Assembly: GCA_030612495.1 (NCBI GenBank)
Contig: JAUWNT010000117.1
Location: forward strand, 1-6,286
Source: Candidatus Aminicenantota bacterium
GTDB taxonomy: Bacteria; Acidobacteriota; Aminicenantia; UBA2199
Reading direction: 5' to 3'
DNA length: 6,286 nucleotides
This document shows positions 1-5,887 of the stretch, one piece after another. The position numbers were made by a program, and so were the translations under genes. Under the pieces are notes generated by a model, which made no database searches, was not told the DNA's origin, and saw only the letters and a program-made list of their open reading frames with translations. The first letter of the stretch is position 1, and every line of letters starts with the position of its first letter.

Positions 1-1274
1 TATCTTTTTTGAGCAATAGGATATATGAAGCCATCATTAACAATTTTATTTATAATTTTAGAAATCTGGTCAATTAATAATTCCTCATTGTTTAAAAATT
101 TAACCTCATCCAGTTCATTTATCAATTTTAAATATTTTTCATTAAACCTTTTAAAACTCATTTCTCTTACAATTTTACTTATTTTTTCTTCTAATAAAGT
201 TTTCTTTTTAAACAGTTTCTGCACAAGTAAATATTTTATAGGATTATTATCTAATAAATTTTGTAAATTACTTCCACTAACATATATAGTATCAATCTCC
301 AATCCCTTTTTCCTTAGAAACTCTTTAAAATTCTCGTCATCTCCTTTTAATGATGAAATCATATACAATTCTATTTTCGAATATCTTAAAATTGACCTCA
401 CCCTTCTATTTGATAGTTTTCTGATATTTATTGAAATTGGAGATTCCTCATCTGATGTCAAAGAATTTAACTCTGTTAAACCAACAGATTTATAATATTG
501 CCTTAATAAAGTATAAAAAGCTATTTTTGAGTTTTGTCCGATTTTCTCCTTTGGGAAGCATATATAAATATTTTCATAAATTCCAGATTTAAATTCATTA
601 TAACTATACCCTGAAAATGTTCCAGGTTTTGCTAAAAAAACATCAGGAGAAAAATCTCCAGAAAAAGAAACTCTTATATATTCAATATAGCTCCTTCCTC
701 CTGGATAGAACTTATTAGGTTTCAATATTAAACACTTACCTTTTACCCATTCTTCAGGATAAAATATACCTGAAAACACCTGGTATTTTTCTGATAATAA
801 AATAAGTTCAGGTGCAGTCATAAGAGTTAAAATATCAGGATTGTCATATAACAATTCAATATATACTATATCTTTTTCTATACCTATTTTTTTTATTATC
901 TTTCTCATTTTTTTTGATGACAAAAGATCTTGATTTAGAAATGCGTTTAAAGAATTTTTTACATTTTTTATAGCAATGGGTTTCCCATTTGAGAAACTTA
1001 AATTTTCTTTTAATTTAAGAAAAACAGTTTTTTTACTTTTATCATACCTATAATCTCTAAAGATATGAGTTGTTATATCTCCATTATTATTTAAATAAAA
1101 AAAATTTTCATATATTAAAGACGAAAAAATTAAATCTGAGTAATTCGAACTGGAAAATGAAAAAGATGATGGTTCATTTAATCTTATAGTAATATTCCCA
1201 CCATAATCAATCTTTATTGCAAATACGATCGCTGCAATTAATAATATAACAAATATTTTAGTCAAATTACTCAT
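1..1274 (-). CDS. ABC-type extracellular solute-binding protein (SBP_bac_5-like), partial, 3' end outside window
   Basis: This is an open minus-strand frame of 424 full codons that starts with ATG at 1274 and leaves the window without a stop. The N-terminus has a hydrophobic export segment (about residues 5-19) ending in VFA, a plausible signal peptidase I site. There is no lipobox cysteine. Residues 65-113 match the family 5 (oligopeptide/nickel type) signature: 'GDITTHIFRDY', then a strand ending 'VFLKLKENLSFSNGKPI', then 'KNVKNSLNAFL'. These correspond to the usual pattern 'dG.tytFkLR..vkFhdG.p..a.DV'. The last visible residues ('GFIYPIAQKR') resemble the C-terminal 'iPl' strand, so little is probably missing. 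Family members bind peptides or other solutes in the periplasm for an ABC permease. No permease or ATPase gene is visible, so the substrate is unknown. The start is supported by GGAG (1283-1286), 8 nt upstream, and the gene overlaps its upstream neighbour by 8 nt, suggesting translational coupling. The family call is by motif reading only, and the sequence is divergent. Confidence 0.72.
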   Translation of the reverse strand, partial: MSNLTKIFVILLIAAIVFAIKIDYGGNITIRLNEPSSFSFSSSNYSDLIFSSLIYENFFYLNNNGDITTHIFRDYRYDKSKKTVFLKLKENLSFSNGKPIAIKNVKNSLNAFLNQDLLSSKKMRKIIKKIGIEKDIVYIELLYDNPDILTLMTAPELILLSEKYQVFSGIFYPEEWVKGKCLILKPNKFYPGGRSYIEYIRVSFSGDFSPDVFLAKPGTFSGYSYNEFKSGIYENIYICFPKEKIGQNSKIAFYTLLRQYYKSVGLTELNSLTSDEESPISINIRKLSNRRVRSILRYSKIELYMISSLKGDDENFKEFLRKKGLEIDTIYVSGSNLQNLLDNNPIKYLLVQKLFKKKTLLEEKISKIVREMSFKRFNEKYLKLINELDEVKFLNNEELLIDQISKIINKIVNDGFIYPIAQKR

Positions 1275-2613
1275 TGCTCTTACTCCAGAATTGTAATTTG
1301 AACTCTTTCCCATAATTTTTCTTTACTTTCGTATATATCCAGAATCCATCCTTTTTTTTCATAAATCCTGAAGATATAAAAATAATTTCACCCTTAATAT
1401 TAGTTTCATAAATCAATTTTTTAGAACCATTTTCAATCTTATAGAAAAACAGTTTATCCGTAAGTTTAGAATAATCACTTACAGCAAGCCACTTACCACT
1501 TACAGAACAAAGAGATGAACCACGCTTTTCTTTTTCTACTGATTGCTCTATAAAATCAGCTGAATAAAATCTATAATTATAATTTTTGTCAATTATGTGA
1601 ACCGAATCCAATCGATCTTTAATTGTTGAAAAATCTATAGAATAAAACAAAGGAACTCTTTTTTCTAACTTATTCTCAAGATCGACTTTTTCTGAAGAAA
1701 AAGGAGCTAAAACTATTTTACCATCAAAATAATTCATGCCATACTCATAATTAGATCCTGCAATATAATAATTCCCATTTAACTCAACAATTCTAAATGG
1801 AACAAAATCCAAATCAGTTAGTTCTTCCCACCTATCTTCGTGGAGCATAAAAAATTTTGAAACAGGTGAAAAATTATTTCCAGCAGATAAATATAGTACT
1901 TTTTTAAAATAAAAAAGCGAAAGTTTCCCTTCAGGTTCAAGAGTCGGATAAAAAGGTCTAACCCATTTTAGTTTAATTGATAATATTTTATCTAAATTAT
2001 TTCCTTTTAATTTATATATAAGAATTTTTTTCGGATATAAAAAAAAGCACCTATATTCTCCTTTTGTGTCCCCTATTGTTTTTATATCAAATAAGTTCAT
2101 CTCTGAATCTAGCTCTGCTAACTTACAAAAAGCAGATCCTTTAAATCCATAATTAGCAATATTTAATAGATCTTTTTCGTTTTTAGAAATAATATTTTCA
2201 AAATATTTTATATAAACAATTTTGTCAACGGACTTTGAGAATATAACAGTGCCTACTCCTATTTTATTTTTATTTCTTATTAATTTTATATAAATCAAAT
2301 AATTTAATTCATTTTTTCTTGTTAAATTAAACTCTCCCCTATTCTTATTTAAATCTATCATCAAATCTATAAAATTAATATTTTTATCAGACTCTAATTT
2401 TGATACAAGAAGTTGGTAATATGTTTGAGCTGCCAGATTTGATAAACCAGAATAATTATCAAATTTAACTATAGAAATATTTATGTTATATTTACCATTA
2501 AAAAAGTCTCGTATACCTCTTGAGACCTTCCCACTGAGATTATCTATGCCGTTTGCATAAAAAAAATTTACAAGAAATAAAATAAAAAAAAACCCTTTAA
2601 AAGCTTTTCTCAT
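1267..2613 (-). CDS. Exported protein of unknown function, FlgO/LpoB/CsgG-like N-terminal region and beta-rich C-terminal region
   Basis: I do not recognise this 448-residue protein with certainty. It starts with a clear signal peptide: basic MRKAFKG, a hydrophobic stretch at residues 8-19, and likely cleavage after FYA (residue 20). Residues about 43-135 have the feel of FlgO/CsgG/LpoB-type envelope domains. A strand 'NISIVKFDNYSG' is followed by a helix 'NLAAQTYYQLLVSKL', then 'INFID', and later a beta hairpin 'IGVGTVIFSKSVDKIVYI'. Residues about 185-448 are rich in short aromatic beta strands separated by turns, as in an irregular beta-propeller or repeat-sheet domain. I see no catalytic motif and no further membrane segment, so it is probably periplasmic or bound to the outer membrane. 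It begins 1 nt after the GTPase gene and ends 8 nt inside the solute-binding protein gene, so it is almost certainly co-expressed with both. No strong Shine-Dalgarno is visible before its ATG. The domain resemblance is inference. Confidence 0.68.
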   Translation of the reverse strand: MRKAFKGFFFILFLVNFFYANGIDNLSGKVSRGIRDFFNGKYNINISIVKFDNYSGLSNLAAQTYYQLLVSKLESDKNINFIDLMIDLNKNRGEFNLTRKNELNYLIYIKLIRNKNKIGVGTVIFSKSVDKIVYIKYFENIISKNEKDLLNIANYGFKGSAFCKLAELDSEMNLFDIKTIGDTKGEYRCFFLYPKKILIYKLKGNNLDKILSIKLKWVRPFYPTLEPEGKLSLFYFKKVLYLSAGNNFSPVSKFFMLHEDRWEELTDLDFVPFRIVELNGNYYIAGSNYEYGMNYFDGKIVLAPFSSEKVDLENKLEKRVPLFYSIDFSTIKDRLDSVHIIDKNYNYRFYSADFIEQSVEKEKRGSSLCSVSGKWLAVSDYSKLTDKLFFYKIENGSKKLIYETNIKGEIIFISSGFMKKKDGFWIYTKVKKNYGKEFKLQFWSKSNE

Positions 2614-2614
2614 T

Positions 2615-3703
2615 TTACTGCTTCTTTAAAATTATTCTGAGATTTAAATTAATCTTAACTTCATCTTTACCTTCAGGTATTTTAACATTTATAGGAATAT
2701 CAACATTTTCAATATCTGAAACAATATAATTTGTCTCTTCTCCCTTTTCAACAAATTTTTTTTCACCTCTATTTACCTGACTTAACTTTATCTGTTCTGT
2801 TTCTTTTTCGTCACTCAACTCATCACTTAATACAACTTCAGGAATTTCTAAATCAGAACTCGAATCACTCAGGATTCTTTCATTGCCAAGATTAAATATA
2901 TCTCCACTTTCATCATCATAACTATCCTTCATATTTTTTCCCTTAATTGGGATTTGAAGGTTATAAACCTCTTCATCTTTTGTATCTTTTTCTGACTTCT
3001 CATCTATATTCTCAAGATCAATCATTTCAAATTCATTTTCAATATCTTCTTTTTTAGAACTTTCCACTGTTACTTCTTCTCTTGAGAACATAACGGTTTT
3101 ATCCTTTTGAAATATAGATAACTTATTCTTCAAGTAAATTATAACCATCCTCATAATTTCTTTAAGAGACTGAATTATATTCTCACCTGTAGTTGCTATA
3201 GTTGGGAAATAAATCCGATTGTCCTGGTTCAAATCTCTATTCAAATCATCTACAGGCAATATCTCTCTTAAATCTCTTTTGTTATATTGAATAATTAAGG
3301 GAAGCTCTGATAATGATAAACTGTTCAAGTCTAAATTCTTCTTTAAATTTCTAAAACTTTCAATATTTTTTTCTCTCATTATTACCTGAGAATCTGCAAC
3401 AAAAACAATCCCATCTGCTCCCTGAAGTACTAATTTTCTTGTAGTGTCATAAGAAACCTGACCTGGTACTGTGTAGAGTTGAACTTTTATAGAATAATCT
3501 CCTAATTTCCCAATTTCAATAGGAAGAAAATCAAAAAATAGTGTTCTATCCCCATCAGTATCAAGGGTTATTAGCTTTCCTTTGTTCTCAAATCCTTTTT
3601 TAGAATAAACATACTTCAGAGACGTTGTTTTCCCACTTAAAGCAGGGCCATAATAAACAACCTTTATTGTTATCTCTTTGTTATTGTAATTTATAAATGC
3701 CAT
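2615..3703 (-). CDS. MglA-like Ras-superfamily small GTPase with long acidic C-terminal extension
   Basis: The first ~195 residues are a complete small GTPase domain of the bacterial MglA type. The P-loop is GPALSGKTT (19-27). The switch I region 'DTDGDRTLFFDFLP' (48-61) is typical of MglA-like proteins. The switch II motif is TVPGQ (78-82), with proline where Ras has alanine. The guanine-specificity motif is NKRD (141-144), and a G5-like 'ATTGEN' follows at 170-175. MglA proteins bind and hydrolyse GTP and set cell polarity or motility, usually with the activator MglB; no MglB is visible here. MglA is about 195 residues, whereas this protein has 362. Residues ~203-330 are low-complexity, rich in Glu, Asp, Ser and Lys and probably disordered. 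The tail (~334-362) becomes ordered-looking again, with alternating hydrophobic residues ('VKINLNLRIILKKQ'). The ATG lies 2 nt after the ssb stop with only AGGA abutting it, so translation is probably coupled to ssb. No membrane segment is present, so it is cytoplasmic. Confidence 0.88.
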   Translation of the reverse strand: MAFINYNNKEITIKVVYYGPALSGKTTSLKYVYSKKGFENKGKLITLDTDGDRTLFFDFLPIEIGKLGDYSIKVQLYTVPGQVSYDTTRKLVLQGADGIVFVADSQVIMREKNIESFRNLKKNLDLNSLSLSELPLIIQYNKRDLREILPVDDLNRDLNQDNRIYFPTIATTGENIIQSLKEIMRMVIIYLKNKLSIFQKDKTVMFSREEVTVESSKKEDIENEFEMIDLENIDEKSEKDTKDEEVYNLQIPIKGKNMKDSYDDESGDIFNLGNERILSDSSSDLEIPEVVLSDELSDEKETEQIKLSQVNRGEKKFVEKGEETNYIVSDIENVDIPINVKIPEGKDEVKINLNLRIILKKQ

Positions 3704-3705
3704 TC

Positions 3706-4200
3706 CTAAAAGGGGTCTACATCACTTTCATCGGATGGGATATCATTATTAATATCCATAGAAGGAATTGACTCAATTTCAGTTTTAGAAGAAATTGAAT
3801 CTTCTTCACCCTGTTTATAATAAGCTTCCTGATTGTTTTTAGTCGTATCATTAGAACTACTCTTCTCCAATACTACAAGATTATCAACATGAATTTCAAA
3901 AGTTTTTCTATCCTGATCATTTTTATCCTTCCATTTTCTACTTTTAATTTTTCCTTCAATAAGAACCATAGCTCCTCTGTTAACGTTTTTCTCAACTTTT
4001 TTAGCATTCCAACCCCAAGCTACTATATTATGCCACTCAGTAATATCTTTCCACTCATTATTTTTACTCATATATCCTTCAGTAGTGGCAACACTAAATT
4101 TTGCAACATCTTTTTCCAAACTCGGTATATGAGTAATTTCTGGTTCTCTTCCAACCCTCCCAACTAAAATTACACGATTCAAACTCCTTACATGACTCAT
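3706..4200 (-). CDS. ssb: Single-stranded DNA-binding protein
   Basis: This 164-residue protein is a standard bacterial SSB. It binds and protects single-stranded DNA in replication, recombination and repair, normally as a tetramer. The OB fold spans residues 1-112. It begins 'LNRVILVGRVGREPE', continues with 'KFSVATTEGY' and the conserved aromatic 'TEWHNIVAWG' (54-63), then 'KVEKNVNRGAMVLIEGKIKSRKW'. A polar linker of about 45 residues follows, ending in an acidic tip, DESDVDPF, equivalent to the DDDIPF tip that recruits partner proteins. The start is supported by GGAG (4207-4210), 6 nt upstream and overlapping the last codon and stop of the preceding gene, so translation is likely coupled. 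It sits 3 nt after cpoB and 2 nt before the GTPase gene. An ssb within a Tol-Pal cluster is unusual, as ssb more often neighbours uvrA or rpsF-rpsR. Length is close to the family norm and no defects are seen. Confidence 0.96.
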   Translation of the reverse strand: MSHVRSLNRVILVGRVGREPEITHIPSLEKDVAKFSVATTEGYMSKNNEWKDITEWHNIVAWGWNAKKVEKNVNRGAMVLIEGKIKSRKWKDKNDQDRKTFEIHVDNLVVLEKSSSNDTTKNNQEAYYKQGEEDSISSKTEIESIPSMDINNDIPSDESDVDPF

Positions 4201-4203
4201 AAT

Positions 4204-4986
4204 CTACTCCGTGATTTCTTTTATTTTCTGCTGTGCAAGTGAGGCTTCTTCTGATAAAGGAAACTTTGAAATTAGCTCTCTTAATGCATTTATCCCTTCT
4301 GATTGTTTTCCCATTTCAATTAATGCAAAACCTCTTTTTAAAGAAGCAGCTTGAATTTTATCACCATCTTTATATTTCTCAATTAACTCTTTAAAAATAT
4401 TAACAGCCTCTCCATACTTTTTTTGAGAGTAATAACATTCCCCAATCCAATATAAAGAATTATCAACAAGTCCATTACCAGGAAATAATTTTATAAATTG
4501 CCTAAAGCCTTGTATAGCAAGTTCATAATTCTCTTTTAGATAATCTGAATAAGCTGTATAGTAAGTAGTTTCAGGGGATTGGATTGATATATTCTGATTT
4601 TGGCCTTCAACTTGTTCTTCTTTTTTTTCTAACAAATCTCCTGATGATAAATTAGAAATTTTATCATTAATCTGGCTTAATCTATTTTTTAGGTCATTTA
4701 TCTCTTCTTTTATAAACTGTAAATTCATAACAAAGCTTTCCCTGGTCTGATGTTCATCTGCTTGACTCTTAGTAATAGCGCTTATCTTTTCTACAAGTAC
4801 ATTAACCTTCTTATTTATTGATAAAACATCATTAGAAATAATAACTATTTTTTGTTCAAGGTTATTTACAACTTCTTTCACCTTCTGTAATTCTGATAAG
4901 ATCAATTTTGTGTCTTTTTTTATAGAATAAGAAGGTATGGTAAATAAGAAACAGATAAAAACATAAAAAACAAAAGCCTTTTTCAT
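4204..4986 (-). CDS. cpoB: Cell division coordinator CpoB / Tol-Pal system protein YbgF
   Basis: This periplasmic protein has 260 residues with the family's usual order. A signal peptide (1-21: MKK, hydrophobic core, likely cleavage after SYS) is followed by a long heptad-rich coiled coil (~25-113), as in the trimerising part of YbgF. A polar linker (~114-140) leads to three TPR-like repeats (~143-171, 177-208, 214-246), including 'YSDYLKENYELAIQGFRQFIKLFP' split over the first repeat and 'SLYWIGECYYSQKKYGEAV' over the second. In Escherichia coli CpoB links Tol-Pal to peptidoglycan synthesis during cell constriction. The position directly downstream of pal (26 nt) is the classic arrangement. 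I chose the ATG at 4986, where MKK begins the signal peptide. A TTG two codons upstream (4992) is in frame and possible. Neither has a convincing Shine-Dalgarno; AAAGA at ~4997-5001 is the best candidate. The stop region carries the ssb ribosome-binding site. Confidence 0.9.
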   Translation of the reverse strand: MKKAFVFYVFICFLFTIPSYSIKKDTKLILSELQKVKEVVNNLEQKIVIISNDVLSINKKVNVLVEKISAITKSQADEHQTRESFVMNLQFIKEEINDLKNRLSQINDKISNLSSGDLLEKKEEQVEGQNQNISIQSPETTYYTAYSDYLKENYELAIQGFRQFIKLFPGNGLVDNSLYWIGECYYSQKKYGEAVNIFKELIEKYKDGDKIQAASLKRGFALIEMGKQSEGINALRELISKFPLSEEASLAQQKIKEITE

Positions 4987-5012
4987 TTGCAAATATCTTT
5001 AAGAGAGTTCTA

Positions 5013-5552
5013 TTATTTTTTAGTAATAGTAAATTCACTCCTTCTGTTCTGATAATATGTCTCCTCATCAACACCTCTTACAAGGGGTTTACTCTTTCCA
5101 TATGATATAATCTTTAATCTTGCTTCAGGTACTCCAAGAGAAGTAAGGTAATTTTTAGCAGCACTAGCTCTTTTCTCACCAAGAGCAATATTATACTCAA
5201 TGGTTCCTCTTTCATCACAATGGCCCTCAACTAAAATCTCTACACCTGAATGTTTTAATAGCCATTCAGCATTAGCATGTAAAATAGGTTTCATATCATC
5301 TTTTATATAATATTTATCAAAATCAAAATGTACCATTTTCAAATAACCTTCTTTATTCGCCTCTTCTAAAGTCTTCTTCTGAAAAATCTCTTCTTCAGTT
5401 AAAACAGGCTTTTCTACCTTTGGAGTAACCTCTTCCACTTTTTCAACAACAGGTTCCTTGACAGGTTCTGTTTTTACCTCTTTTTTCTTACATGTACTAA
5501 AAAATACAATTAACATAAAGCTAATTAAAATTACAAACAATCTTTTCTTCAT
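5013..5552 (-). CDS. pal: Peptidoglycan-associated lipoprotein Pal (OmpA-like C-terminal domain)
   Basis: This is an outer-membrane lipoprotein of 179 residues that non-covalently binds peptidoglycan and partners TolB and the TolQRA motor. The signal sequence ends at Cys21 in FFSTC, a slightly atypical lipobox with Thr at -1. A Pro/Val/Glu/Lys-rich tether follows (22-50). The OmpA-like domain occupies ~70-179 and shows 'VHFDFDKYYI' (74-83), 'EGHCDERGTIEYN' (109-121), 'LGEKRASA' (124-131), 'YGKSKP' (151-156) and 'NRRSEF' (169-174). Asp113 and Arg128 are the expected diaminopimelate-contacting residues. Length and motif order match Pal well. The start is fixed by AGGAGG (5557-5562), only 4 nt before the ATG. 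It is the first gene of the leftward cluster, with its own promoter upstream. The usual upstream neighbour tolB is not adjacent; an insertion sequence begins about 65 bp from the start codon instead. Confidence 0.96.
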   Translation of the reverse strand: MKKRLFVILISFMLIVFFSTCKKKEVKTEPVKEPVVEKVEEVTPKVEKPVLTEEEIFQKKTLEEANKEGYLKMVHFDFDKYYIKDDMKPILHANAEWLLKHSGVEILVEGHCDERGTIEYNIALGEKRASAAKNYLTSLGVPEARLKIISYGKSKPLVRGVDEETYYQNRRSEFTITKK

Positions 5553-5573
5553 AAATCCTCCTAATTAATATAA

Positions 5574-5602
5574 TTTATAATACATAAAGTAATTTTTGTC
5601 AA
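5574..5602 (-). promoter_or_regulatory. Sigma-70-type promoter of the pal operon
   Basis: On the minus strand, a perfect -35 TTGACA (5602-5597) is followed by a 17-bp spacer and a -10 of TATAAA (5579-5574). This predicts transcription starting near 5567, about 14 nt ahead of the pal start codon and just before its AGGAGG. It is the only near-consensus promoter I see for the six leftward genes. The match is visible directly; activity is inferred. Confidence 0.75.
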
Positions 5603-5622
5603 ATATATTTTTTTATTTTGTC

Positions 5623-5678
5623 ATTTAAAATTTAAAAGTGCACTCTTTTTTGCAGATTTAAGTTTTAAAAGTGCACTC
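5623..5678 (+). repeat. Two direct 23-bp repeats, 33 bp apart, at the putative insertion sequence left end
   Basis: Copies at 5623-5645 and 5656-5678 match at 21 of 23 positions, and the last 15 bases (TTTAAAAGTGCACTC) are identical. Each contains the palindrome GTGCAC. The 33-bp period equals about three helical turns, putting both copies on the same DNA face. Position beside the transposase suggests they are transposase binding sites; that role is inferred. Confidence 0.8.
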
Positions 5679-5737
5679 CTGTTTTTTTTGTATTTTAAAT
5701 ATTTATTTTTATAAAAATATAAAATTTTGTGGGAATG

Positions 5738-5760
5738 TGGGAAAGCTGAAAGCTTTTCCA
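5738..5760. repeat. 10-bp hairpin with 3-nt loop
   Basis: TGGGAAAGCT (5738-5747) pairs with AGCTTTTCCA (5751-5760), with one G-U pair and a GAA loop. No run of T follows on either strand, so it is not a typical intrinsic terminator. It lies in the untranslated leader between the element's end and the transposase gene. Confidence 0.7.
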
Positions 5761-5767
5761 AAGGGGC

Positions 5768-5815
5768 GTGGAAATTTGTGGAAAACTTGGTTTTTAGTTT
5801 TCCACAAATTTCCAC
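5768..5815. repeat. Perfect 20-bp inverted repeat with 8-nt loop
   Basis: Bases 5768-5787 are exactly complementary to 5796-5815, with a loop of 5788-5795 (TGGTTTTT). As RNA or single-stranded DNA this would form a very stable 20-bp stem. Neither strand shows a downstream T tract, so a canonical intrinsic terminator is unlikely. Possible roles are shielding the transposase from outside transcription, a translational control structure or a protein-binding site. These roles are inferred. Confidence 0.85.
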
Positions 5816-5873
5816 AGCACTGCCATTTCCACGAAACATCTTCAATAAGAATTAGATATGATTACAGCTTTAA

Positions 5874-5879
5874 AGGAGG
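5874..5879 (+). promoter_or_regulatory. Strong ribosome-binding site of the transposase
   Basis: A full AGGAGG lies 8 nt ahead of the ATG at 5888 and fixes the transposase start. A weak -10-like TATGAT occurs at 5857-5862, but no fitting -35 is visible. Confidence 0.8.
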
Positions 5880-5887
5880 ATATAATC

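Larger units (their letters stand above)
1..5602 (-). other. Probable six-gene operon: pal, cpoB, ssb, GTPase, exported unknown, solute-binding protein
   Basis: All six leftward genes lie head to tail with gaps of 26, 3, 2 and 1 nt and a final 8-nt overlap. There is no room for terminators or separate promoters at the last four junctions. The single strong promoter is upstream of pal. An internal promoter within a coding region cannot be excluded by reading alone. The right end of the transcript lies beyond the window. Confidence 0.75.
5729..5832. repeat. Cluster of GTGGRAA heptamers in both orientations
   Basis: GTGGGAA occurs at 5729-5735 and 5737-5743, and GTGGAAA at 5768-5774 and 5778-5784. 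The inverse TTTCCAC occurs at 5799-5805, 5809-5815 and 5826-5832. Seven copies in 104 bp, which is GC-richer than its flanks, is far from background. Part of the pattern follows from the hairpin at 5768-5815. The function is unknown. Confidence 0.7.

Noticed and set aside
25..495. Plus-strand open frame of 156 codons
   Set aside because: It is antisense to the solute-binding protein gene, is rich in Ser, Leu, Ile and Phe as expected for the reverse of a Lys/Glu-rich AT-rich gene, and has no ribosome-binding site or family resemblance.
3889..4167. Plus-strand open frame inside ssb
   Set aside because: It is fully antisense to the well-conserved OB fold of ssb, so it is a shadow.
4862..5074. 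Minus-strand open frame spanning the pal-cpoB junction
   Set aside because: It overlaps both genes in another frame, with no start signal and no recognisable protein.
5623..5678. CRISPR array
   Set aside because: There are only two repeat copies, separated by 10 bp, which is far too short for a spacer, and no cas gene is present.
5768..5815. Intrinsic transcription terminator
   Set aside because: The stem is strong, but there is no T tract following it on either strand.
5777..5816. DnaA-box-like 9-mers (TTTTCCACA, ATTTCCACA) suggesting a replication origin
   Set aside because: None matches TTATCCACA exactly, they are part of the inverted repeat inside the mobile element, and no dnaA, dnaN or other origin neighbour is present.
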